Below, one piece after another: positions 1 through 6,377 of a DNA stretch of 9,556 nucleotides. This stretch comes from CAYXST01 sp964472495. Its GTDB lineage: Bacteria; Patescibacteriota; Minisyncoccia; Portnoybacterales; UBA2143. How positions within the stretch are numbered: the first letter of the stretch is position 1; each line of letters begins with the position of its first letter. The position numbers were made by a program, and so were the translations under genes. The stretch is from positions 1 through 9,556 of the forward strand of contig CAYYLD010000018.1 of assembly GCA_964472495.1 (NCBI GenBank), in the 5' to 3' direction. The notes below the pieces were generated by a model, which was given only the letters and a program-made list of their open reading frames with translations, made no database searches and was not told the DNA's origin.

Positions 1-957
1 ATAAATTCCCGTCTGGTCAGCAGTCGGCGTCCAAGAAAAAGTTTGTCCGGCAAAATTAGCTCCCTCAGGCAAATTGGAAGCCGAATAATTCAAAGGATCG
101 TTGTTCGGGTCAGTGGCCGAAATTGTAAATGCAAGCAGTGATTCGGCCTCAATCGTTTGGTCGCCAATCGGGTCAAGAACCGGCGTCCACTCGCCGGCCT
201 GAAAAAGATTATTAGCGGAAAAGATTGAAGCGGTGAAATAGCAATCGGTTTGGCTGACAAAAGTAACCAGTCCGCCGCTGACGACCAGCAAGACGAAAAT
301 TTTGGATATCATTTTCTTCAACGAATACTTATTTTTCCGGTTTTTTCGGCCCCGCATCTTTTTAATTTCTTGGTAGATTTTAAAACTTTCACTGCCAATA
401 ATTATTAGGGCCGGGACCAAAATCAATAGAAGAAAGCCGAATTTTGAATGGATGAAATTGACCATATAACCGGCATAAGGAACAGTCAAAAAAACTTTGC
501 CTAAAATTTGTTCTGGGCTGACCGAATTAATATCGGCCGCATTGTTATTATCCCCTTTGGTGATGAAACCGCTGTCGGTCCGTTCAATGATTCGGTGAGT
601 GGTCAGATTTCTGGCATAGCGGCCGTATTGGTAGGTAACAATATCGCCGATTTGATATTCGGCAATTGGTTTGACCATAATAACTCCACCGGTCTTAATG
701 GCCGGTTCCATTGAACCGGATGAAACCATTTTCAGGGAATAGTTGTTTTCAATCGGCAGAAGGGGAAAGAGAACAAAGACTAAAACGGCTATCAAGAAAC
801 CAAAGCCGAGCCAAGATAAAATCTTTCTTCGTCTGGCCGGCAAATATTGCTCTACTAATACCGGCCACGATTTCTGAAAAGATTTCTTGGCTTTTCTGAC
901 TCTGGTTTTTATTTTCTTGATATCTATTTTCTTGATATCTATTTTTCGGAAATCCAT
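1..957 (-). CDS. SipW/ER-type signal peptidase I fused to TasA-like signal segment and Ig-like domain (partial, 3' end off window)
   Basis: The minus-strand frame from the ATG at 957 stays open to base 1: 319 codons with no stop, so the C-terminus is missing. Residues 1-19 are basic with a KKIDI repeat. A membrane segment lies near 53-68. The catalytic serine is S82 in SGSMEP. T120-H121-R122 supplies the histidine that ER/SipW-type (S26B) peptidases use instead of lysine, and TKGDNN (133-138) plus D142 give the acidic box. A second membrane segment is near 172-188. A very basic linker (about 198-219) leads to a third hydrophobic stretch (220-233), then YFTAS...NNLFQAGEW, which resembles the start of TasA/camelysin substrates. 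From about 265 the sequence matches the putative Ig (He_PIG) pattern, with DPNNDPLNYSAS and FSWTPTADQTGIY. Role inferred: removes signal peptides of TasA-like proteins at the membrane and displays an adhesive domain. It follows the TasA-toroid gene by 85 bp. No clear Shine-Dalgarno is seen. The peptidase call is firm; the function of the fusion is inferred. Confidence 0.88.
   Translation of the reverse strand, partial: MDFRKIDIKKIDIKKIKTRVRKAKKSFQKSWPVLVEQYLPARRRKILSWLGFGFLIAVLVFVLFPLLPIENNYSLKMVSSGSMEPAIKTGGVIMVKPIAEYQIGDIVTYQYGRYARNLTTHRIIERTDSGFITKGDNNNAADINSVSPEQILGKVFLTVPYAGYMVNFIHSKFGFLLLILVPALIIIGSESFKIYQEIKKMRGRKNRKNKYSLKKMISKIFVLLVVSGGLVTFVSQTDCYFTASIFSANNLFQAGEWTPVLDPIGDQTIEAESLLAFTISATDPNNDPLNYSASNLPEGANFAGQTFSWTPTADQTGIY
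911..940. repeat. Tandem 15-bp direct repeat inside the signal peptidase N-terminus
   Basis: Two identical copies of ATTTTCTTGATATCT lie head to tail (911-925, 926-940). Being a multiple of three they preserve the frame and encode the duplicated KKIDI in the cytoplasmic tail. This looks like a slippage-type duplication. Confidence 0.85.
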
Positions 958-979
958 AAGAGTAAATTAAAGTCTTTAT

Positions 980-1021
980 TGGTTGCCCCCCAAAAGCTAC
1001 AAGGAAAGCCTCGAGGCAACC
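980..1021. repeat. Inverted repeat between the TasA-toroid and signal peptidase genes
   Basis: GGTTGCC (about 981-987) is complementary to GGCAACC (1015-1021), giving a 7-bp stem around a loop of about 27 nt that contains CCTCGAGG. It sits in the 85-bp gap after the TasA-toroid stop. No good T-run follows on the minus strand, so a terminator is doubtful; an RNA-stability or intercistronic hairpin is possible. The GGTTGCC and CTCGAG parts recall the core of the repeat elements at 6378-6443 and 9341-9403, so it may be a degenerate relative. Confidence 0.5.
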
Positions 1022-1042
1022 TAAAAGAGCTCAATCACAATC

Positions 1043-2620
1043 TTACTCGGTAACGGAAACTATTGCCCTTAAGGCCTCGCTGTTTATCTCCGGGTACTCG
1101 TCTACCGGATCAGCGGTAGAATTATTTGCTGGCTCAGCGTGGTTCCAACCGCCGTTAGTTAATTGCTGGGAGAGCAAATTATCAACAGCTTCTAGGGCTT
1201 CGTCATGATAGCCGGTCATTTCTAAAGCCAGAGCGGCGTAAGCGGTCGTTTGAATATTTTTCCCGTCGGTATAAGTTCCGTATTTGAACGAGCCGTCAGC
1301 ATTTTGCTGAGTCAGAAGTGCAGCCACGCCTTCGGCGATTTCATCGCTGTAGTCAACTTCTAAACTCATATCGTCAGCTAATTGCAATATGCGGATAGCT
1401 GAAGCTTGACCTATCTGGGCATAAATATTATTCCAGTTGGTAATAAACCAGCCGCCGCTTTTGTTCTGGTCGTCGGCAATCAGTTCAGCTAGATCTAGAA
1501 CGTTATTACGAAGAACCATTGCTTCGCTCTCATCAGAGGTGGTGTTGGCCACATCAAGAGTAACTTCCATTAATGGCGCCAAATCCCAATAAAATAGATC
1601 TGGAAAACTCTGCTGTGTTTCTCTTAAATCTTTAGCAAAATCATAAACTTCCTGAGCATCATTGTTATAAGCGTCCCATCTGCCTATTACCGCTGTTTTA
1701 GCTGCACTGGTAAATCCGTTTGTAACCGGCGTGTAGTATTTGCCCATTCTCTGTAGGAATAGAATATCTGCATTAGTTAAATCACTGCCCGACCAAGTTG
1801 AATTAGCAGCGCCTCCGATAAGCTTATGAGCGGCTTTTTCAGCCGCATCAAAATAATCGGAATTGTCGCTATATTCGTAAGCGCTTAGCAAACCTAACGC
1901 GGTAACCCCGTAAAGATTATGACAGCTTTCATTGCCACAACTATCGTAAGTTGCCGGATCCTCGTCCTCTATCCAATCCCAGCCGTTATCGTTATTTTGA
2001 TTGGCGACCAATCTTTCAGCCGCGTCAAATTCGTTATCTTTGACCTGGGTAGCGTTAACGCTAATAGTCGCTTTCACTCCTTCGTTCTGATAGCCATTCG
2101 TGACATCTGCGTCTAACTCAAAAGTGAACCAGTAATCGCGGGTTGTATAGTTCTCTCCGCTGCCTTTTTTGGCCAGGAAAACTCTATCTGTTCCGTCAAT
2201 GGCATTATCCTTATCCGTCTCGTATAAATCGCCGAGCGTCCCTTTCCAGAGTGGTTTACCGACTTCGTCCGAAATAGTCACATTTATCTTGTCAGCGTAG
2301 TTAACGGCTGAAACGTCGTTTGTTTGATCGCCGGTTACATCGGAATTTGCCAAAGAAGTTACTTCTATTTTATCAATAACGGCGTGTAATGTTCCGTTAT
2401 TGCCCATAGTCAGCTTTTGCGGCTCCGTAGCTACGCCGGGCATTAGGCCGGAAAGGGTCATATTGCCCAAGTCGTTTACCCCTTGTCGGATATCAAGAGT
2501 CCCTGCCTGAAAAACATTCTCCTTAATCGGCTCTTCATCGGTGAAGTAAGCGCCGGTGATGCCTAAAGTAACTCCGGCCACTAAGCCGATAATTGACAAA
2601 CTAATTACAATTCTCCTCAT
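1043..2620 (-). CDS. Secreted TasA/camelysin-like protein with C-terminal alpha/alpha-toroid (terpenoid cyclase-like) domain
   Basis: 525 aa. Residues 1-24 form a SipW-type signal peptide (MRR, hydrophobic core, ITGA) followed by YFTDEE and NVFQAGTLDI, the hallmark of TasA/CalY-type SipW substrates. Residues 25 to about 195 are beta-rich and Asp/Asn/Thr-rich, as in the camelysin fold. From about 200 to 525 there are helical repeats with QW-like motifs: LVANQNNDNGWDW (204-216), a KSGGWF repeat, LLTQQNADGSF and LLSQQLTNGGW. These recall the alpha/alpha toroid of terpene cyclases, prenyltransferases and complement/macroglobulin thioester domains. I see neither the DxDD motif of squalene cyclases nor a CGEQ-type thioester, so a binding or structural role is likelier than cyclase activity. 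C228 and C233 could form a disulfide. A strong Shine-Dalgarno (AAAGGGGGTG) precedes the ATG. The downstream gene encodes a SipW-type peptidase, its probable processing enzyme. Confidence 0.8.
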   Translation of the reverse strand: MRRIVISLSIIGLVAGVTLGITGAYFTDEEPIKENVFQAGTLDIRQGVNDLGNMTLSGLMPGVATEPQKLTMGNNGTLHAVIDKIEVTSLANSDVTGDQTNDVSAVNYADKINVTISDEVGKPLWKGTLGDLYETDKDNAIDGTDRVFLAKKGSGENYTTRDYWFTFELDADVTNGYQNEGVKATISVNATQVKDNEFDAAERLVANQNNDNGWDWIEDEDPATYDSCGNESCHNLYGVTALGLLSAYEYSDNSDYFDAAEKAAHKLIGGAANSTWSGSDLTNADILFLQRMGKYYTPVTNGFTSAAKTAVIGRWDAYNNDAQEVYDFAKDLRETQQSFPDLFYWDLAPLMEVTLDVANTTSDESEAMVLRNNVLDLAELIADDQNKSGGWFITNWNNIYAQIGQASAIRILQLADDMSLEVDYSDEIAEGVAALLTQQNADGSFKYGTYTDGKNIQTTAYAALALEMTGYHDEALEAVDNLLSQQLTNGGWNHAEPANNSTADPVDEYPEINSEALRAIVSVTE

Positions 2621-2659
2621 TTTATATTTTCACACCCCCTTTCTTTTTAAGATTGTTTT

Positions 2660-2743
2660 AAGTGACTCGCCGTAGGTCCTCCTGGCCTCGGTTTCCCTGT
2701 TATCCTCCTAGCTAGGATTGGGAGGACTTAGGGTCAGTCACTT
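2660..2743 (-). promoter_or_regulatory. Structured 5' leader element upstream of the TasA-toroid gene
   Basis: Two nested helices can form in the transcript: an outer 8-bp stem (2660-2667 with 2736-2743) and an inner 7-bp stem GTCCTCC/GGAGGAC (2676-2682 with 2721-2727). The apical part contains the 12-bp palindrome TCCTAGCTAGGA (2706-2717). Asymmetric purine-rich stretches (AACAGGGAAACCGAGGCC in the RNA) sit inside. A competing GGTC/GACC helix (2732-2735 with 2746-2749) would break the outer stem. It ends about 40 nt before the start codon, the usual place for a cis-regulatory RNA. I could not match it to a riboswitch class I know. Confidence 0.5.
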
Positions 2744-2751
2744 TCGACCTG

Positions 2752-2792
2752 CCTCCGCCAAAGGTTTCAGTTGGTAAAAACTTTGGCCGAGG
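2752..2792 (-). repeat. Hairpin in the TasA leader
   Basis: CCTCCGCCAAAG (2752-2763) pairs with CTTTGGCCGAGG (2781-2792), 11 of 12 positions, around a 17-nt loop. It lies 8 nt from the nested-helix element. The GCCAAAG/CTTTGGC stem resembles the inner hairpin of the repeat elements at 6396-6424 and 9360-9386, so it could be a decayed repeat copy or part of the leader fold. Confidence 0.55.
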
Positions 2793-2835
2793 AAGTTCTA
2801 AAGATCTTATATTGTTTTGGATTCTGTTTTTAAAC

Positions 2836-2876
2836 AAAAAAAACCGCTCTCCCTCGAAAATATTTTTTAGCGGTTT
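2836..2876 (-). terminator. Rho-independent terminator within the leader region
   Basis: On the minus strand AAACCGCT (2876-2869) pairs with AGCGGTTT (2848-2841), and the T-run continues to 2836. The 20-nt loop is A/T-rich. It lies between a putative promoter (2939-2964) and the TasA-toroid gene, so it would end a short transcript of about 95 nt or act as an attenuator. There is no protein gene just upstream for it to terminate, since purC already has its own terminator. Confidence 0.7.
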
Positions 2877-2938
2877 AATTTTCCAATCTGTTTTCATTAT
2901 CCTGATTGGAAGTTATTACTAACGACTTTTATTTTTAG

Positions 2939-2964
2939 CTTATACCTCCTAAATTACTTGTCAA
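2939..2964 (-). promoter_or_regulatory. Putative sigma70-type promoter for the TasA leader
   Basis: The minus strand shows a consensus -35 TTGACA (2964-2959) preceded by an A-run, with -10 candidates TATAAG (2944-2939, spacing 14) or TAAGCT (2942-2937, spacing 16). Spacing is short, so the -10 is uncertain. It is the best promoter seen in the 445-bp gene-free region between purC and the TasA-toroid gene. Confidence 0.5.
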
Positions 2965-3016
2965 GTTTTTTTTAGGTAATTGTCGGCGGGACTTAAGGGC
3001 CAAGCTCCTAAATCCC

Positions 3017-3055
3017 TAAAACAAAATCCCAGTGGGTAGATCACCCACTGGGATT
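3017..3055 (-). terminator. Rho-independent terminator of purB-purC
   Basis: A perfect 13-bp stem (3025-3037 with 3043-3055) closes a 5-nt loop and is followed on the minus strand by TTTTGTTTT. It begins 11 nt after the purC stop codon. It is the strongest terminator in the window. Confidence 0.9.
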
Positions 3056-3066
3056 CTAAGGGCTTT

Positions 3067-3960
3067 TTAGCCAATTAGTCTCTTTAAGGCCTCCTGATAT
3101 TTGGCTGATGTTTTGCTGACCACTTCTTCAGGTAAGTCCGGGGCGGGCGGTTTCTTATCCCAACCAATACTGACTAGATAATCTCGCAGATATTGCTTGT
3201 CAAAGCTCTTTTGAGCTTGACCCGGTTGCCATTTATCTTTGGGCCAAAAGCGGGAGGAATCCGGGGTTAATACTTCATCAATCAACATCAACTGATTGTC
3301 TTTCAGGCCGAACTCAAATTTGGTATCAGCAATGATTATTCCCCTTGATTCGGCGTAGGCAGCAGCAGCTTGATATAGGTTTAAGCTGATATCTTTTAAT
3401 TGATCAGCTAACCCTCTATCCTTGAGTATCTCAGTCATTTGCTCAAAAGAGATGTTTTCGTCGTGGCCTGTTTCAGCTTTGGTGGCTGGAGTGAAAATCG
3501 GTTGAGGCAATCTACTGCCTTCTAATAATCTTTGAGGCAATTCTAAGCCGCAAACTTTTCCAGAGTTTTGATATTCTTGCCAGGCTGAACCAGCTAAATA
3601 TCCCCGAACGACACATTCAATTGGAATAGCTTGGTCCACTTTTTTAATGACCATCGAGCGGCCGTCCAGGTCATTGTTATAAATATGTAGCCAGACATCG
3701 TGAGAATAAGCCAAGGCCAAATCTGTAGAGATGAAATGGTTACCAATAATCCGCTCGATAAATCCAAACCAAAATTTAGACATAGTCGTCAGAAGCTTTC
3801 CTTTACCGGGAATAGCGCCAACCACGACATCAAAAGCAGAAATTCTATCAGTGGCCACCATCAAAAGATTGTCAGCGGGTAGTTGCCAGGTATCTCTGAC
3901 CTTCCCCCTTTTGAATAGGACTAAAGGTAAGTCGGTTTCTATAATCAGTCTTTCTGTCAT
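3067..3960 (-). CDS. purC: Phosphoribosylaminoimidazole-succinocarboxamide synthase (SAICAR synthetase)
   Basis: 297 aa, the length of the longer (yeast-like) SAICAR synthetases rather than the roughly 240-aa form. It joins CAIR and aspartate using ATP in de novo purine synthesis, in the cytoplasm. Visible motifs: KRGKVRDTW near the N-terminus (ATP-binding loop), ATDRISAFDVV, the GKGKLLTTMSKFWF segment, ECVVRGYLAGSAW (substrate binding), TPATKAETGHDENISF, ADTKFEFG and LIDEVLTPDSSRFWP, in the family order. The ATG at 3960 has an excellent Shine-Dalgarno (AAAGGAGGG) 6 nt upstream. It starts 28 bp after the purB stop, so the two are almost certainly co-transcribed; its product SAICAR is the substrate of PurB. 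Confidence 0.97.
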   Translation of the reverse strand: MTERLIIETDLPLVLFKRGKVRDTWQLPADNLLMVATDRISAFDVVVGAIPGKGKLLTTMSKFWFGFIERIIGNHFISTDLALAYSHDVWLHIYNNDLDGRSMVIKKVDQAIPIECVVRGYLAGSAWQEYQNSGKVCGLELPQRLLEGSRLPQPIFTPATKAETGHDENISFEQMTEILKDRGLADQLKDISLNLYQAAAAYAESRGIIIADTKFEFGLKDNQLMLIDEVLTPDSSRFWPKDKWQPGQAQKSFDKQYLRDYLVSIGWDKKPPAPDLPEEVVSKTSAKYQEALKRLIG

Positions 3961-3988
3961 CTCTCCCTCCTTTCAAAATTGATCTGAA

Positions 3989-5311
3989 CTAAAGACCAAA
4001 TCTGGCCATTGCCTCTTCTAGAAACCGGAGCTGATTTTTATAATCAAAACATTTATCCAACTCCTCAGGCAATAAGATACTGCCTATTCTTAGACCCTCT
4101 TCAAATTTTGTAATATTCATCGGTTCCTCTAATAGCACTTGACGAAAGGGACGTTTCTGCTCAACGGCTTTAAAAGCACATTTTTGGACAAAATAATAAA
4201 CCGTGTCAGGATCAAGTCCTTTATCCAGTAAGGCCACATTGACCTGTTGCGAGGCAGTCACGCCGTAGCTCATTTCCATGTTAGCTAACATCCTTTCTGG
4301 AAAAACCACCAGGTCCTTAATGACCCAAGTGAGTTTTAGAATCATATAGTCTAAAACTTGGGTGCTATCAGGAAAGATGACTCTTTCTGCAGATGATTGA
4401 GTAATATCTCTTTCAGCCCAAGTAGCAATGTTTTGAAAAGCGATTTGCACATTGGATTGAACCACTCTGGCCAGACCACAAATCCGTTCGCAGATAATAG
4501 GATTTTTCTTATGAGGCATAGCTGATGAACCTTTTTGTTTTGGCTTACGCGGTTCTTCTACTTCGCCAACTTCGGTCTTAGCTAAGAGCCGAATTTCAGT
4601 GGCTATCTGCTCTAAGGTGCCAGCGGTGATAGCTAAAGCAGACATATATTCAGCATGACGGTCCCGCTGAAGGATTTGCGTCGAGGCCTTAGCCGGGTTT
4701 AAACCAAGTCGCTGACAAACCAATGCTTCAATCTGTGGGTCTAAATCACCATAGGTGCCCATAGCTCCAGAGATTTTTCCATAACTAATGACTTTTTTGG
4801 CTTGTCTTAACCGATTATGGGCTCTTTCTAAGGCATAGTACCAAACGCATAATTTCCAGCCAAAAGTTATAGGCTCACCCTGGATTCCATGGCTCCGACC
4901 CATCATCCAAGTCCATTTATGCTCTTTAGCTCGTTCAAGAACAACAGCCATTAAAACCCCTAAATCATCCATGATTATCTCTATGGACTCTCTTAGCTGA
5001 AGACAAAGAGCTGGGTCTTCTATATCATAGGAAGTAATTCCCTTGTGGAATTCACCAGCGTATGGTCCTAATGACTCTCGAACAGTGGCAATAAAAGCAT
5101 TCATGTCATGTTCAATTTCTTTATCAATTTCTTCAATCCGTTCAACTGTAAAAGAGGCATGAGTGCTAATGTAGTCAAATATCTTTCTATCAATCATCTC
5201 AAGTTTTGTTTTAGCCCAAAGAAAAGCCAATTCTACTTCCAGCCATCCTTGGTATTTGCGTTGTAAATTCCAAACCTTAGCCATCTTTTTTGGTACATAT
5301 CTTTCTATCAT
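3989..5311 (-). CDS. purB: Adenylosuccinate lyase
   Basis: 440 aa, normal for the family. It cleaves SAICAR to AICAR plus fumarate, and adenylosuccinate to AMP plus fumarate; a cytoplasmic homotetramer in known members. The fumarase/aspartase superfamily signature GSSAMPHKKNP lies at 261-271 and holds the catalytic serine of the flexible loop. H68 (EIEHD) and H141 (GRSHGIQGEP) are at the positions of the catalytic histidines in characterised homologues, and TSYDIEDP (93-100) fits the substrate-binding region. The ATG at 5311 is preceded by AAAAGGGGG. It is the first gene of a pair with purC; the promoter candidate is at 5396-5424. Confidence 0.97.
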   Translation of the reverse strand: MIERYVPKKMAKVWNLQRKYQGWLEVELAFLWAKTKLEMIDRKIFDYISTHASFTVERIEEIDKEIEHDMNAFIATVRESLGPYAGEFHKGITSYDIEDPALCLQLRESIEIIMDDLGVLMAVVLERAKEHKWTWMMGRSHGIQGEPITFGWKLCVWYYALERAHNRLRQAKKVISYGKISGAMGTYGDLDPQIEALVCQRLGLNPAKASTQILQRDRHAEYMSALAITAGTLEQIATEIRLLAKTEVGEVEEPRKPKQKGSSAMPHKKNPIICERICGLARVVQSNVQIAFQNIATWAERDITQSSAERVIFPDSTQVLDYMILKLTWVIKDLVVFPERMLANMEMSYGVTASQQVNVALLDKGLDPDTVYYFVQKCAFKAVEQKRPFRQVLLEEPMNITKFEEGLRIGSILLPEELDKCFDYKNQLRFLEEAMARFGL

Positions 5312-5395
5312 TTTCTTATCCCCCTTTTAAGATTAACAGAATTTAAACCATTGTTTTTATGCAATTATTAAAGAAACTAATCAAAATTGTTATTA

Positions 5396-5424
5396 AGATT
5401 AAACTGTTGACTGGTTATAGTCAA
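5396..5424 (-). promoter_or_regulatory. Putative purB-purC promoter with overlapping inverted repeat
   Basis: The minus strand has -35 TTGACT (5424-5419), a 17-nt spacer, and -10 TAATCT (5401-5396). The -35 is one half of an inverted repeat TTGACT-6nt-AGTCAA (5407-5424), which could be an operator. The leader to the purB ATG is about 80 nt, A/T-rich, with nothing else obvious. The promoter lies just past the flavoprotein stop codon, where a TTTTTTA run without a strong stem may aid termination. Confidence 0.55.
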
Positions 5425-5444
5425 GAGCAAATAAAAAAGCAGTT

Positions 5445-6368
5445 CTAAGATTCTTTCAGATAATTGTAGGCGCTGGTGGCAGCCATCGCTCCTTGGGCGG
5501 TGGCGGTGACAATCAGTTTAAGCGGATAATTAGTCATATCGCCGGCCGCGAACAGGCCGGGCAGGCTGGTTGCTTGTCTCTGGTCAGTAGCGACAAAGTT
5601 GTTATCCATCTTTAATTTCAAGTCTCGACAGAGAAGAACATTGGGCACGCCGCCGATTTCAATAAACAGGTAATTAACGGCTAATTCCTGTTCTGTATTT
5701 AAGATAATTTTAGATAAGGACTTTTGGCCTTGGGCTTCGCTTACTTGAGCGCTGTAGATAATTTCTATATTTTTTTGGGCTCTGGCTTGTTTGGCTAGCA
5801 GAGGAGCGCTCCGGAACTCATCGCGGCGATGGATTAAATAGACCTTTTTGGCTTGGTCGGCCAATTTGAGGGCGGTCGTTAAAGCGGTGTCGCCGCCGCC
5901 AACTACTGCTATAATTTTGTTTTTTAAAAAACGTACATCATCGGGGGTATAATAAGATATTCCTTTAGTCAGAAATTTGGGAGTATAATAGGCAGTTCCT
6001 TTGTGTAAGAATTTTTCTTCGTTTTTAATGCCTAATTTCCTGATTTTCATGCCCAGAGCCAGAATGATGGCCTGACTTTGGTAGCGGCCTTGATTGGTGA
6101 TTATCTGAAAAGTTTTTTTCTGCTTGTTGGGCAAGATTTGCTTGACTTGTTCTCGTTTGATTTTAAGGGCTGAATGTTTTTGAAATTCTTTAATTAATTG
6201 GGGACCGCTCATTGGTTTAACCCCCGGATAATTCTCAACTAGATGAGCCTGATTAAGAGCACCTTCGGTTGGTTGGCCGATTAATAGATAGTTGATTCGG
6301 TAGCGCTGGGCGAAGAGGGCGGCTGTTAAGCCGGCCGGCCCGGCTCCGATAATGATTAATTGATGCAT
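5445..6368 (-). CDS. Thioredoxin reductase-like FAD/NAD(P)-dependent oxidoreductase lacking the redox CxxC
   Basis: 307 aa from the ATG at 6368, close to the 310-320 aa of TrxB. The FAD-binding GAGPAG is at 8-13, the second dinucleotide motif GGGDTA at 158-162 with HRRDEFR at 180-186 (NADPH-type), and the C-terminal FAD motif GLFAAGDMTNYPL at 271-283. TrxB has a CxxC at the start of the NADPH domain (SYCATCDG). Here the matching place reads SYYTPDD (138-144), so both cysteines are missing. The same place shows an internal duplication, KFLHKGTAYYTP (119-130) then KFLTKGISYYTP (131-142). The enzyme therefore cannot use the normal dithiol relay; it may reduce another partner such as a ferredoxin, flavodoxin or quinone. 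An upstream in-frame extension to 6491 only translates repeat DNA, so I chose 6368, although its Shine-Dalgarno is weak. Confidence 0.9.
   Translation of the reverse strand: MHQLIIIGAGPAGLTAALFAQRYRINYLLIGQPTEGALNQAHLVENYPGVKPMSGPQLIKEFQKHSALKIKREQVKQILPNKQKKTFQIITNQGRYQSQAIILALGMKIRKLGIKNEEKFLHKGTAYYTPKFLTKGISYYTPDDVRFLKNKIIAVVGGGDTALTTALKLADQAKKVYLIHRRDEFRSAPLLAKQARAQKNIEIIYSAQVSEAQGQKSLSKIILNTEQELAVNYLFIEIGGVPNVLLCRDLKLKMDNNFVATDQRQATSLPGLFAAGDMTNYPLKLIVTATAQGAMAATSAYNYLKES
5943..6014. repeat. Imperfect 36-bp tandem duplication inside the TrxR-like gene
   Basis: Units 5943-5978 and 5979-6014 abut with no gap and match at about 25 of 36 bases. They encode KFLTKGISYYTP and KFLHKGTAYYTP, 9 of 12 residues alike. 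The frame is kept. The divergence suggests an old duplication maintained by selection. Confidence 0.8.
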
Positions 6369-6377
6369 TAACTCTTT

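Noticed and set aside
1..957. Two separate genes (peptidase, then TasA-like protein) split by a missed frameshift
   Set aside because: The frame is open throughout with sensible residues and no disruption near the junction, so a fusion is the simplest reading; read-level confirmation is still useful.
2660..2743. c-di-GMP (GEMM) riboswitch or self-cleaving ribozyme
   Set aside because: GGGAAACC and GAAAG pieces recall GEMM, but the ACGCAAAGCC core and second arm are missing; no hammerhead, twister or HDV core was found.
2712..2897. 61-codon minus-strand open frame in the leader region
   Set aside because: It runs through a terminator and then through the hairpins of the leader; there is no well-spaced Shine-Dalgarno, and the sequence resembles no family. 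A leader peptide of its first 20 or so codons cannot be excluded.
5943..6014. CRISPR-like direct repeats of 36 bp
   Set aside because: There are only two imperfect units, abutting without spacers and in frame within a coding gene: a protein-level tandem duplication.
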